A DNA stretch of 64,000 bases from Trametopsis cervina. Lineage: Eukaryota; Basidiomycota; Agaricomycetes; Polyporales; Irpicaceae. How positions within the stretch are numbered: the stretch's first letter is position 1; every line of letters starts with the position of its first letter. The notes beneath the pieces were generated by a model. The model saw only the letters and a program-made list of their open reading frames with translations. It had not been told where the DNA came from and made no database searches. Location: contig MU278365.1 of NCBI GenBank assembly GCA_022385755.1, forward strand, positions 62,001 to 126,000. Reading direction: 5' to 3'. Below, piece after piece: positions 12,661-24,576 of the stretch. The translations under genes and the position numbers were made by a program.

Positions 12661-13052
12661 GACTCGCAAATGTGTGGTGTTAGCGTGCTTCGTTACACGA
12701 TAAATGAGGTCGAGTGCGATGAAGGTGCTTGTTGGCTGCAGCTCTCGAATTCATCGCGATAAATGATTGGCCGTGAATGTTTCTCAGAAAGCTCGAGAAG
12801 GTTCACAGTTGTCAGCAGCCTCGATCAGATAATCATAGGGATAACAAAAGACTTTATTGGAGTACTTACAAATGTTTGTATATCATATAACTAACTTTTG
12901 AAGTCAGATCATTAGCTATTACTTATCTGGGCGCTACCGTGCTGGTGGTTATTTCGCACATGCCACCCGCCATGCCGCCTCGTGTCCTGGGCGACTTCAT
13001 AAAGCCGCTGCGCACTTGAGCTGGGTTCTGTTCAAGCTATTCCCGTCTGGTA
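12661..13052. promoter_or_regulatory. divergent promoter region (cyclophilin / REEP)
   Basis: This is the spacer between two divergent start codons. I see no obvious TATA element or operator. A short alternative upstream ATG at 12960 runs into a stop and was not used as the REEP start. Confidence 0.3.
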
Positions 13053-14106
13053 TGTTTTTCTGCTTCATCTTTCGTGTCATTAGGTATGTCATACATGACA
13101 GCCCGTTATTCTGACTGAGATGTTATATACAGTGCAGTATGCGCATTCTTGTATCCGGGCTATGCATCGTATAAAACGTTGTCACAACGTCCTGCGTCCG
13201 AGGCTGACCTGGAGAAATGGCTCATGTATTGGAGCGTGCTAGGCTGCATCGTTGCCATTGAATACGTCGCGGAGTGGTCTGTCTCATGGTGAGTCCGGGA
13301 AGTGTGGCTACCCAAGACCAGAATACATAGTTTGTTTCAGGGTGCCATTGTACTATCCCGTGAAGACAGCGTTTCTGCTCTACCTTGCTCTACCGCAAAC
13401 AACGGGCTCTTCCTACCTCTACACCTCACACGTGCAGCCATTCTTCACCGCTCATGAGTCCGAGATCGACTCTGCGTTGTCCCAGTTCAAGACGTACATC
13501 TACAGCTACTTCCAACAACTCCTCCGCTCAGCTTGGCAGCACGTAACTATGTCGGGTGGTCAAGTTGGGAGTGGCCCTCCCCAGCCCAATGCGCTTGACG
13601 AAGGTGGCATCACAGGGGATGCCGCTATGAATTCTGGATCGCATCCGTCTCTTCACGACCCCGTGTCAGGACCTGCTCAATTAGCGCAGACGTTTTGGAG
13701 CAGCTATGGCCCATCAGTCCTTGCTGCTGGGGCTGGCTTCCTTAGACAAGCTCAAGCGACCAATCAAACTAGTGCACAAGCTTTGAACACCCCTCCCATT
13801 GCGCACAGTCGTTCAGCATCCAGTCAGTCCGTGCTTGACCGGCGCCGCCAGCTAGAAGCCGAGCTCGCCGCCTTGAACGAGGATTCCTTCACTAGGCCGT
13901 ACGACATACCAGGTTCTTCCCTTTGAGTTACTTTGTTTGAATAGTCCGCTCGCTAACCTTCGTCGTCATCACGTACGCAGCGCAATAGAGGTGGAAATCC
14001 CACTTTCGATGATTTAGAGGTTGACAGCGACATAGCCGATGTATCCAACCTCTCTCAGGCCTGGTGCTGGTTAGAGGTCGGATTGTGCTCATTTGGGATG
14101 GAGTAG
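13053..14106 (+). CDS. REEP/Yop1 (TB2/DP1/HVA22) ER membrane-shaping protein
   Basis: Proteins of this family form hairpins in the ER membrane and stabilise tubules. The first exon encodes MFFCFIFRVIS. After an intron ending at about 13132, the frame gives AVCAFLYPGYASYKTLSQRP, the family hallmark, and EKWLMYWSVLGCIVAIEYVA, a membrane segment. A second intron with gtgagt is followed by VPLYYPVKTAFLLYLALPQT and LYTSHVQPFFTAHESEID, again typical. The C-terminal half is a long Ser/Gln-rich tail with a predicted helix, DRRRQLEAELAALNED. The coding end is uncertain. Reading through stops at 13926. A possible last intron from about 13914 adds RGGNPTFDDLEVDSDIADV and ends at 14106, which looks more like the family's acidic C-terminus. 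Confidence 0.85.
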
Positions 14107-14535
14107 TGCTCGGAAGAGAGATTTCGAGAGTGTTAAGACTGGTTGAGCACAGTAGAGAACACATCTTCTCTCTGATCAGGATAACTTGTGCGCCTGGCTT
14201 CATAAAGTAGTGTTCGAACAAATTCCGCGTTCCCCATATTGCTTCCCTAGAAGTTCCCAAGTCACAATATGTTGTAGCCTGACACGGTCACGTGATCGTA
14301 CACGACGCGTATGAAATACATTCACTACAGCCAGGTATGGTGCATACATATCTTTAATCTACTGAGGAGTTCTTTTCATGCTCTTTCAAGAACGGCATCA
14401 TTGTTCAATGTGATAGAACGCTGGCCAGTCACACGAAATCCGCTTACCCTTCAGACGGAATATTCCTCGAGCCTCCATCTAAAATCTCGCCATTCGAAGA
14501 TTGAAGCGCGGTGAGCGTGTCCGTTAATACCTCGC
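14107..14535. other. convergent 3' spacer, no gene seen
   Basis: This lies between the 3' ends of the REEP gene and the orphan gene. Open frames here are short, with no recognisable motif. Confidence 0.45.
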
Positions 14536-15685
14536 TCAACGATGTAATATGTTCCAGTGCCCACGATCTAAGCCACACATGTCAGCGACGCATTGCATGA
14601 CGTCGAAATATCTCACGAACAAAACAACGTTTGTATCTACACCGCTGTGATTCATGCTTCGCATGCCTATGTTGTGGAGTTCCTTGAATCGCTCGTGTAA
14701 GACGATCACGCGTGACACGAAAAGATAGCCAGGGTGATTGTCGATAGCGGATTGCAGTATTGCTTGCAGGTCGGGAAACATTCGGTCAATATTTGAATCC
14801 CCCTCGCAGCACTCTGAGCATGGCTCTTTGTACGACCGATGAAGATAGGGCCAAATAAAAATTCCTCGAGATAGTTGGTATAAAATGCTTCTATACCCCT
14901 GAAGGTTGGTGTGCAAGCCTGTTCCTGTGGTGTCTGACGTGATTCCGAGGAGCATTATTGATTGCATGATGGCCGAAGTCATCAAGAGTGCGGGATCCTT
15001 TTGGTGCAACCCCTCTCGTAGTCTTGAGCAGAAATATTCGAAATTATCTTTCGGTATGTCCGACGGAAGGTATCGAAACTGTGGCGACTCAAAAGTAGCA
15101 GCAAAGAGTTTCCAGGGCACAGTGTTCAGGACAGCCTCTTTTGGCACTTCTCCATACACTAACACTTCCTGGAAAGCCCTGGCAAAGTTCATGGCTGTTC
15201 GTGTTCCATCAGTCATGGGGACCCGGCCGCGCAGGGCCTCAACGCCAAGGACCGAGCGAGCTTGCATACATGGATGCATAGCATCTATGATTGATACTGC
15301 AAGTCTAGCATGGTTTCCCGAGCCCCCTGTTACCATATTATCGTTGAATAACGTGAAAGTTGCGCCACGAGGCTGCAGGCTATGGCGGCTAATGGAACTC
15401 ACCATTCATACGCCTGTTGGCTTCCCACATTACATATGGAAGACTGAACGTGCATGACACCCAGGGAGTTTCATTTGGTGACCAGTCCTGGATGTGTGCA
15501 ACGACCCGCGCATGGATGACCACCATGCGAGAAGGGATGTTATGTTGCGCTTTTTTGTGAAAAGCCTTCGCAATAAGACCTTGCTGACCGCAGCCCTCGT
15601 GAACACGATAGATGATAGGATTGGTGATGGTGAGATCAGCGTATGTGTCTTCAGCATTCAACCCATAACACATGAGGTTAGGCAT
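14536..15685 (-). CDS. hypothetical protein, unrecognised family
   Basis: Two exons join cleanly. The first runs from 15685 down to 15403 and ends with the peptide WEANRRMNG. A 76-nt intron spans 15402-15327 with gtgagt and acag ends. The second exon continues with GSGNHARLAVSIIDAMHPC to a stop at 14536. The product is about 357 residues and looks soluble, with no signal peptide and no clear membrane segment. Visible features include FARAFQEVLVYGEVPKEAVL, a CSECCEGD cysteine cluster and a helical C-terminus. I do not recognise the family. The uninterrupted 790-nt second exon and the good intron support a real gene. It diverges from Nup54 with a 430-bp gap. Confidence 0.6.
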
Positions 15686-16114
15686 GGCGAGGGAAGACTT
15701 TCTCGCTTTCTCGCTGCAAAACGACAGTATATAAGACTGATCGGTACCTCGGGCCCGATATCAACGACGCAAGGAGTCACACTGGAGTCACACTACCATT
15801 TTGAGTGATTGGTAGACAAAGGACCACTATTGGGAGCTACGTAGATAAAATATTTAACGCTGAATTTATGCAGAATTTTAGCTTAGTTTGTAGACCACCT
15901 TCGTATGGATACGTGTTGCAGTCCAGTATCAGCAGGGAGAGTTCAAGGCCCCGAGCGCTCATCGCGCGACTTGAGCGCCTGGACGGCACGCGTCCTAAGG
16001 TCAAGACTCCTTCTTCCAGTGTGGCGAACGACTTCGTTCGTTGGGCAAGTTATCCCACCTTCATACCTCTGGGGCTTCGCTTTTCACCTTAGAAGTTATT
16101 GAGGAACGCGTATC
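15686..16114. promoter_or_regulatory. divergent promoter region (orphan gene / Nup54)
   Basis: This is the spacer between divergent starts. A 12-13 bp direct repeat (ggagtcacac) occurs near 15773-15793. I cannot name an element. Confidence 0.3.
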
Positions 16115-18172
16115 ATGTTCAGCACTCAAAGCGGCAGCACCTTTGGCGGGTTTGGATCAACCCAGCCACAACAACAACAGCAGCAGCAACAACAGGGAAC
16201 AGGTGGAGGGCTGTTTGGTGGCCTGGGGACGACGCAGAATAACTCGACGGGCGGTACAACATCATTTGGTGCAAACCCGTCTTCCAATACCGGCGGAGGC
16301 TTGTTTGGTACCCCCTCCAGTCAGTCTAACAGCGCGCTTGGAACTAGTGGCCAGCAGCAGCAACCTTCGGGAGGCTTGTTTGGAAACACGCAGCAGAATC
16401 AACCATCTGGAAGCTTATTTGGAAACACGCAGCAGAATCAACCATCTGGAGGCTTATTCGGAAACACACAGCAGAACCAACCTTCCGTTGGAGGGGGCCT
16501 GTTTGGTAATACAACGGGACAGAATACGACGGGAGGAGGGTTGTTCAGCAATACTGCGCCTGCAGGCAATGCGGGAGGAGGATTATTCGGCTCTACTACG
16601 CAGTCAAGCACCGCGTCTGGGACGGGGAGCACCCTAGGAGGGAGCTTGTTTGGGGGAGCTCAAAACAACGCAAGTAGTGGGGCGACGGGTGGGGGATTAT
16701 TTGGCAATAACACCAACGCGTCAACGAATAGCGGACCTGGGCTGTTTGGTGCAAGTACGACTACTCCTGCCGGTGGAGGAGGCGGCCTCTTTGGCAGTAC
16801 GAACACAAATACACCTGGCGCAACTTCTAGTGGTTTATTCGGCGGCCAGGGAAGCCAGATATCACAACCATCGCTATTTAACCAGCAAAAACCCGCCGGA
16901 TCTTTGTTTGCTCAACCTACTCAGCAGCAACAGCCGACAAACTCGCTTTTCTCTCAATCAACACAACAACCTCAGCAGGTGTCATCATCTCTGTTCAACA
17001 GTACCAACCCCCAACAGGGTAACAGCCTCTTTGGCACACTGGGAACTTCCACTCTGGGAACATCCGCTCTGGGCAATAGCCTCTTCGCGTCACCGACCTC
17101 TGTCATACCCACTCAGCAGCACGCAGACCCTCAGTCGCAATTCTCCTCCCTTGTACAGCGAATCGATAGCATCAAGCAAGCATGGGATTCTTCTTCACCA
17201 CAGTGTCGCTTCCAGGTCGGTGTAGCTTCAGTCGACCTTTTAATCCCTTCTTAACGAATATCACGCAGCATTTCTTCTACAACCTTGTTGATCCGGCCCA
17301 AGTACATCTGTACGGACGGCCTCCTAACGCCACGAATGACTCGCTGTGGGAGAAAGCACTGCGCGAGAACCCGGATCCGACCTGGTAAGTCCTTCACTTA
17401 CCTACAGTTATATTCGCTAAGCGCGTCGCCGCAGTCTAGTTCCTGTTCTGGCGGTCGGATTGGACGATTTGCAGCAACGAGTGGACGCTCAGACCAGCCA
17501 GGCTGCTAACCACTCGGAACGGCTCAAGGTACGAAAGATTTTCCGTTCGTTACCCATATTGCATCAGCTCACGGCCGGATTCTCGTAATGCAGGAGCTCA
17601 AAACCCGAATAGAAGCGCTCTCGCAGCGGCATGATGTAGCGAACACGTCTCGCCTGCGTCGCGCTGCAGCGCTTCAAACGCAACTCACGCATCGTGTACT
17701 GAAGTTGGTGCAACATCTACATTTGCTCATTCCTGCGCTACGTTCGTCGTCAATACGGCCCGAGGAAGAGGCACTGCGGACGGCCCTTGAAGATATAGAC
17801 GAAGACGTGCGCAGACCGGGCGGCATGAGCAAAATTAGGGGCAAGCTGAATGAGATGTGGGCCTTGCTAGACGCTGTACGAGCCGCCCGAGAGAGAAGTC
17901 GGAGCGAGGGCCAGGTTGAATGGGCCGTGATGGATGAGGATGGTCTTGGCCATATTGCACAGGTAAGCGTTTCTTTAATTTCCCTCTGCCCTGTCTAAAG
18001 GCGCGCGACATAGATCTTGGCAGAAGAACAAGCAGGACTGGCCCATGTGACCAAGATACTCCAGCGAGCACTTCAAGATCTGGCAGTCATACAAGGAGTG
18101 CAACCCAAGGAAGAAGATCATGACATGCTAGCTGGGTCTTCGATAGCGCTCCGCGACAGTCTTGTGCGATAA
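16115..18172 (+). CDS. FG nucleoporin Nup54/Nup57
   Basis: This is the central-channel nucleoporin of the Nup62-Nup54-Nup58 (yeast Nsp1-Nup57-Nup49) complex. From the start MFSTQSGSTFGGFGSTQ, the first 330 or so residues are a GLFG/FG-repeat domain, with more than a dozen GLFG or SLFG units and a poly-Gln run at 16165-16194. The conserved part follows over several short introns: SQFSSLVQRIDSIKQAWDSS, then HFFYNLVDPAQVHLYGRP, LVPVLAVGLDDLQQRVDAQT and a coiled-coil region (LKTRIEALSQRHDVANTSRL; LRTALEDIDEDVRRPGGM). The frame ends ALRDSLVR and a stop at 18172. The order of FG domain, Nup54 alpha/beta domain and coiled coil is that of the family. The CAF-1 gene follows on the same strand after 264 bp. 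Confidence 0.92.
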
Positions 18173-18436
18173 TCATTATATGTCTGACGTTTCTGTCATG
18201 GCCATGGCCCTGTGGTTACACAACTGCTGCAGTGCTGATAACGCGCATTCGTTTCTATCGTTTTGTGTGATAGCTTACATATTTAAATTCCGACTGTATG
18301 CTATCCTGTATGTCATGTGAGCTAGTAATGTAATTCAAAATAGGCACCAACAATACCCCCACGTCTGTCTGTTCACGAACCTTTCTCATACCCTCATCTG
18401 TATGACCAGGTCTGCACGACTTTAACACACTCTACT

Positions 18437-20990
18437 ATGCGTGTCCGAACCCTGGAGATTCGCTGGCATGACAGCAAGCCGATCTCGACTTGTGACTTCC
18501 AACCTCTCTCATTCAAGAAGGCGCGCCCGACTCAGGATAAGGGCTACACGGGCCAGACCTACAAGTTGGCAACTGGAGGAGAAGACAACCATGTCCGGGT
18601 GAGTGTCTGCACACGATGTCCTCTGAAGCAGTTCACTGACGTTCCGGTGCATCCATAGTTATGGGCGGTACACCCGAACATAATGCCACCGTCCGTTCTG
18701 GAGAGTGCGGGAGCCGAGGCGGTCGCGCCACGTCCTCCGAGGGTTGAATACCTCGCTACCTTGAGCAGACATTCGGCCGCGGTGAATGTTGTACGATTCA
18801 GCCCCAACGGTACGTGTTCGACGCGTCGCAGAATGTCAACAACACTAATTAGCCCCTTGAATCCAGGCGAACTGATTGCTTCTGCGGGTGATGGTACGTT
18901 CCTATGCATGAGCGACGTCCTTTGGAATACCTACAATTATGAATGCAGATGGAATGATCATTATATGGGCACAATCTACTACTCCGCAGACGGCCAGCTA
19001 TGGGAGCGACCTTACTCCAGAGGAACTTCAATACGAGAAGGAGTACTGGAAGCCGCGCATCACTTTTCGGTAAGTTAATGCGTCTGGTGCGAATTGTAAC
19101 TTCAACTGACATGTCTCTTATTGCAGTTGTTCCACCATGCAAGTCTATGATCTGGCATGGAGTCCAAGCGGCGAATATATCATTGCTGGGAGCACAGATA
19201 ACTGTGCCAGAATATTCACTGCTCTGGAAGGTCTGTCTCTCAATTATCGGCGTTCCCTTTTAAGCCTTACCCTCAATGATAGGTAAATGTGTTCATGAGA
19301 TCGCCGAACACAACCATTACGTCCAGGGGGTGGCATGGGACCCAATGAACGAATACATTGCGACACAGAGCAGCGATCGATCCATGCACATTTATAGCAT
19401 CTCTTACAAACAGGGCGCCTTGGAGGTTCACGCAGTTGGGAAGAACGCGAGGATGCCGCATCGGCATAGCCGTACCCCAAGTCGGCCGAGTCTTTTCCGC
19501 AGGGAATCGACGACGAGCGAAACTGAATCGACCAGCGCATTCGACAAAGAAGAGAGCGTTCCATCAAGCTCGCAGCCGAGTGCCCTTTTGACACCGACCC
19601 ACTCTGTGCCGAGCACACCTCACCTGACTATGTTCCCTCCACCTCCTATTGAACGCTCTTCCTCTCGTCGATCATCCTTTAGTGGTTCAAATGCTCCCAG
19701 TTCACCCGCAACATACACCAGGTATGCTCGATCTCCGTCGCCCATGCCCGCTCTTCCGGCCATTCGCATGCCTTCATCGGTCTGGTCCAACGTTAGGCTG
19801 TATGGGGATGAAAGTTACAGCAATTTCTTCCGACGACTGAACTTCAGCCCTGACGGTGGCTTGCTGCTTACTCCTGCCGGACAATTTGAGGATCCTACTG
19901 TGATTCCTGGTTTGACGAAAGCCAACGAAGAACAGCCTTCTCGCGGTCGTAAAGGGAACCCCAACGCCGCCACCAGCGAATCATCAAACCAATCTACCTC
20001 GTCATCTGTGTACATCTATTCTCGTGCCAACTTTGCTCGGCCACCCATCGCTAGACTACCAGGCTTCAAAAAAGCCAGCGTGGCCGTCAAATTTTCTCCT
20101 ATTCTATACGAGCTCAGAACAGGAATCACTGGATCAGATGAAACGAAGTCGATCACTGTGGAACGCGGTGTTGACAAGACAGTCGACGTGGATATCGTCG
20201 ACCCGAAGATGGCAGTCTCGCAAGGCCCAGAGCCTATGATCTTGTCTCCGGCGAAGTCCCCGATAGTTGCCCCTTCGCCTCGTCTTGCGATGCCCTCTCC
20301 AGCTCTTTCGGCGATTGATTCAATACCGCCTATGACTCCGCTCTCTAAACCTGCCACCCCCGCCATCACACCGAACCTCGCCAATGCATCCGTCTTTGCG
20401 CTTCCATACCGTATGCTATACGCCGTAGCGACTATGGATACGGTTACAATCTACGATACGCAACAAGCAGGACCCGTGTGTCTGCTAACAAAGTTGCACT
20501 ACGATGAGTTCACTGATATGTCCTGGTATGTGATTTTACACTATCGCATCCGTCTCAACTGAGCAACATCTTCAGGTCGCCTGATGGCCAATGTCTAATG
20601 TTATCCTCGCGGGATGGGTACTGCACGATTGTTGTCTTCGACGAGATCATCCCAACACACCACACACAACAGCAAACCCTTCAACTCCAGTCAATTGCCC
20701 ATCATCATTCGTTGCCGATGTCATCAAATATTACCACACCACTGTCTACACCTTCAGCGCAGTCAGTGTCGTTACCTTCGATCTCTCCAGCAATAACACC
20801 TGTAGTACCTCTGAAACGTGCTGCCGAACCTCCCTTGACACCAGCAGCAAGTGTTGACGAAAGCTTGCACACCACCTCGGCGAACGACACTCCGACCCAA
20901 GCTGTGGCTTCGTCGTCATCGGGAGTATCTCAAGAGCCACCGAAGAAGAAACGGCGTGCTGCACTTACACGCGTTGAAGATATTGCATGA
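18437..20990 (+). CDS. CAF-1 p60/Cac2-like WD40 histone chaperone subunit (CHAF1B)
   Basis: This is the WD40 subunit of chromatin assembly factor 1, which deposits H3-H4 behind replication forks. It starts MRVRTLEIRWHDSKPISTCD, the characteristic N-terminus. Short exons give KLATGGEDNHVR, LATLSRHSAAVNVVRFSPN, GELIASAGD, then GEYIIAGSTDNCARIFTALE and HNHYVQGVAWDPMNEYIATQ, all WD repeats. A long Ser/Pro-rich insertion from about 19440 to 19780 interrupts the propeller before SVWSNVRLYGDESYSNFFRR. A further repeat appears at 20400-20480. After a last intron, SPDGQCLMLSSRDGYCTIVV follows. The tail is Ser/Thr/Pro-rich and ends with PKKKRRAALTRVEDIA, which looks like a nuclear localisation signal. 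The low-complexity insert within the propeller is usual in fungal homologues. Confidence 0.9.
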
Positions 20991-21324
20991 GCTACAAACG
21001 TTGGCTCCTCATGTCGTGTATTAGCCTGTGTCGAACATTTCCTCGTCATGTTGTTCTTCTGTTTCGTGCCAGTCGTATTGCCTTATTTTTATCAAGCCTC
21101 ATTAATTGTACTAACGCTCTCTCCGTTATGTTCTCTTTGCGACATACAATGAATTTGCTGTCTTGCATAGATCCCGATATCTGTCACACATCTTGTATTC
21201 CGTACTAATTGAATTACTGTAAATCTATCTAGCTGGTATTGGCCAAATGTGGAAACACAGATCATTGTGGCGTGGGACACTGACTGCAAACAGGGACCTT
21301 CCTGCATGAATCGACTCGGAAGGT
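20991..21324. other. convergent 3' spacer, no gene seen
   Basis: This lies downstream of the CAF-1 gene, before the tandem duplication. Only short frames occur. Confidence 0.4.
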
Positions 21325-21466
21325 ATGCCATAATGGGGACAGTGCACATATGGGCGCACAGTCATATCCTCTCGCACAAAAATCAAGTTTCAAACATGCC
21401 ATAATGGGGACAGTGCACATATGGGCGCACAGTCATATCCTCTCGCACAAAAATCAAGTTTCAAAC
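21325..21466. repeat. perfect 71-bp tandem duplication
   Basis: Positions 21325-21395 are repeated without a difference at 21396-21466. The unit starts atgccataatggggacag and ends caagtttcaaac. It lies between the converging CAF-1 and catalase genes, outside both coding regions. Identity of the copies suggests a recent duplication. Confidence 0.97.
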
Positions 21467-21614
21467 AGTAGCTGTTGTAGTCGCAATACAGTAGGTATAA
21501 ATAGGTAACAACCATGGGATACAGACACTTCTACCCATAGCAGTCGCTAGGAACCCAGATAATTAGGGAGTGTACTGTATGAGGGATAGACGTGTGGTCA
21601 GGATATCAAAACAA

Positions 21615-24508
21615 CTAATAGTTAAGGGTGCTCTTGGTGGTGCTTTTCGTAGTGTTAAACCACGTGGGTCCGTTAGGGAAGTTCGGCAAGTCGGTCGGGA
21701 CAGACACGTTGATGCCCGAAGCGACACCCTGGCCGAAGGATTTGTCAACAAGAGCGAAGAGCGCCACCTGGCGCTGCTTGACAGAAGTACTCTTTGCACC
21801 GCCTAAGTGACCGACGATGTTGCTGAAAGAGGTAATCAGTTTGGAAGCAAGGCAGGCGCGCTAGTGTTGCTTACCTGATCAAATTCTTCTGGTCTTGTGC
21901 GGACAAGCCCTTCCAGAACCTCTGTGGCCAGTCAAAATCGATAGCAGTAACTTGGCTCAGAGCGCGGACAGCACCGCCCTGTGGTCATCGAATAAATACA
22001 TATATCTTAAATTACGTCATAAAAGCTAGGGACGTACCGTCCATTGTTGATGAAGATCGTCGACGAAAGCCTGAGCGGGTAGCTTGATCTCCTCTATAGT
22101 GGACAGATAATTAGGACGGGAGCCCTGGTTGCCGTTGATATTCATGGCACCATCACGCTCAAAGTTGGCTAAACGAAAAGTAGCATCAGCTATAAGAAGC
22201 TCGTACGTGGACGTGGACTTACCAACTGGGACGGTGGGAGCATTAACCTACGCAGATTGAAATTCTCAGTTAAGGCTCATCATATACGTGACAATACGCA
22301 CAGGAATTTGCTAAGAGAAGAATTCACAGTCAGAAATAGATCTTATTGTGTATGAGTTGAGTACATACTCTGTTGTTCACGCCGATACGGTAGCGGTGAG
22401 CATCTAAAAGATTCAACAGGAATGAGGTTTTTCAGTCGATATATTGAAATTTTGTCCTTACCTCCGTACGAGAATACGCGGGCCTGTAGCACAGGATCAG
22501 CAGAAATAGCCCATCCAGGGACTGTGTTTCCGGGTGTGAAAGCGGCTTGTTCGATCTCGGCGAAGTAGCTGCGTGCGTGTCAATAATGGATATGACATTG
22601 CCTTGAACAAAACTGCGCACTTCTTAGGGTTCTCCGTCAAGTAGAAGCGGCCAATCTCGGTTCTGTTGACGTCGTCGAAGCCCCAGTCCCTACACAAGCA
22701 TGAGAGGCAATTTCCGGCCGAATTATAACTGCTTACTTTGTGAGATCGAGGACGTTGTACTTGAAAGTCTGGGCCTGTGCAGGAGTAAGAACTTGGGCGT
22801 ACAGAGTCCAGCCGGGGAACTCTTTGTTCTCAATTGATTGGAACAAGTCTTGTGTGGCAAAATCCGGGTTCTCGCCTAGAACGGTGGATGATAAGCATGT
22901 TGAGGACTACAGGTGCAGGCCGCCCTGCTTACCTTGGAGAGCCGTAGCATCGGCATTGGTGAAGTTTTGTATCTACGTCCCCAAAGTTTAGGGCGAGTCT
23001 CAGAAGCAGGTACAGCGTGGTGACCTACCCCTTGCATGGTCTCCGCGTAAATCTTGACGTACACCCAGCTTCCATCAGCCTTGACCCATCTGGAAGTACA
23101 TTCAATAATAACACATGAAGAACAGATAAACACCACGGCACCTGTACGTATGTCCAGACCAACCGTTCATGTGCCTAAATCCGTAAGGTGTCCCCAAGTC
23201 CGAAAAGAGACGCATGACCTGCTCGTCGTGGTCAGAACGTCAAGAACCACGGTAACGTTCGGACATGCCTGATAGAGCGACTCGGGGTTCGAGCTAAGAT
23301 AGTCCCAGAACAAGCTGTGCGCTTCTGTAAGAAGAATGCCGACGGCAAGGAAGAATGTCGCCTACTCAGGATCCCGAAGATGAGTCTCCGGGTTGCGCTT
23401 CTGCGTCTGTAGGTATGTAGGTCAGCACCCGATGTTTCGCCTGAACCTTCTGTAGGGTCACTGACATGGATGAAATGCGGGAATTTGGTGGGATCACGGA
23501 GGAAGAACACGGGTGTGTCTATTTACAACCTGTCAGACGATGCAAGCGGCAACCAGCTCGGTGACAACGTACTGTTGAAGACCCAATCAAGTATCCCCTT
23601 CCTTGTCCTGAGTCTAGAAAAAAGATCAGTATGACGCAGAGCCATCTATTATCAGACAACCCTACTTGATAGCAAAGCCACGCGGGTCCCGAGCCGAATC
23701 TGCAGACCCTGCTTCGCCGCCGACAGTGCTGAACCGGACTATGGATAGCGCGTTAATGAAAGTCGAAGCACAGAGACCATGTGCTCGTACCGGTGATGGG
23801 GGTTTTCAAACCATTCTGTTGCGAAACAACTGGTTAGAACTTGGCTGCGCTACAATCAAAGTCGTTGTCCAACTTGCCTCAGAGAAAACGTCCCTAGAGA
23901 AAGTATGTTATCAGCACGTGTAGGAATGGAAGGAAGAGCTTCTAACAAATCGGAGTATTGCTTCACAAAATCAGCGTTTGTGACTTCAAGATAACCATGG
24001 GCGCCAGCTGTCAATAGATGTGTCAGACAAGAAGCACTGTCGTATGTGTCTTCTGAACTCTTACCTCCTTTTGCATGCACAACACTGGATACAAGCCGTT
24101 AGCGGGCGCCGGCACCAAGGCAGCAAGCACGTACCGTTCAGGGATACGTTCGCGCACGAAATGCGCTAGTGTCTCGATCATGCGCGCATCCTGAAGCAGC
24201 AGGGGCCCTATGCAGGTGTATCAACATGAAACCATCGCATCTAACTTGTCGACAGGCTTACCGTCGTCGCCTATACGTTGGTAGTCGTAGGGGTGGGTGT
24301 ATGGGCTGCCACCCTGAGTAGTGAATTCCACAGATGTAGCAGGTTGGTTGGAGGTCGCCGCCTGTAGATTGGCACCAGTGTTAACGTCGAAGTTGAATGG
24401 TTGTCCCGGAGGTGCAGTGTCACGAGTGAGGCCCACCACTGTCTCTTGAGACAGAACGGAGCCAGCAAGAACACCAAGAGGAAGAAGACTGCGACGAGTG
24501 AACCGCAT
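21615..24508 (-). CDS. secreted heme catalase
   Basis: This is a monofunctional heme catalase, decomposing hydrogen peroxide. The start at 24508 gives [20 protein letters not shown], a signal peptide. [20 protein letters not shown] and, across the next intron, the RIPE-VVHAKG segment carry the distal histidine. Further exons encode [18 protein letters not shown], then [20 protein letters not shown] and [20 protein letters not shown]. The proximal heme region reads [17 protein letters not shown], with the tyrosine ligand. The C-terminus ends TTKSTLNY at 21615. More than a dozen tiny exons are needed. The length, near 510 residues, is that of a small-subunit catalase, here carrying a secretion signal. 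A TATA element lies about 65 nt upstream. Confidence 0.92.
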
Positions 24509-24570
24509 AGTGAGAGACCTGAGAAACCAATGGGACAGAGAAATGAGAGCTAGGATGACAGACCAGTGAT

Positions 24571-24576
24571 TATATA
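24571..24576 (-). promoter_or_regulatory. TATA box of the catalase gene
   Basis: The element tatata on the minus strand lies 63-68 nt upstream of the catalase start codon at 24508, a typical fungal TATA distance. Confidence 0.45.
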
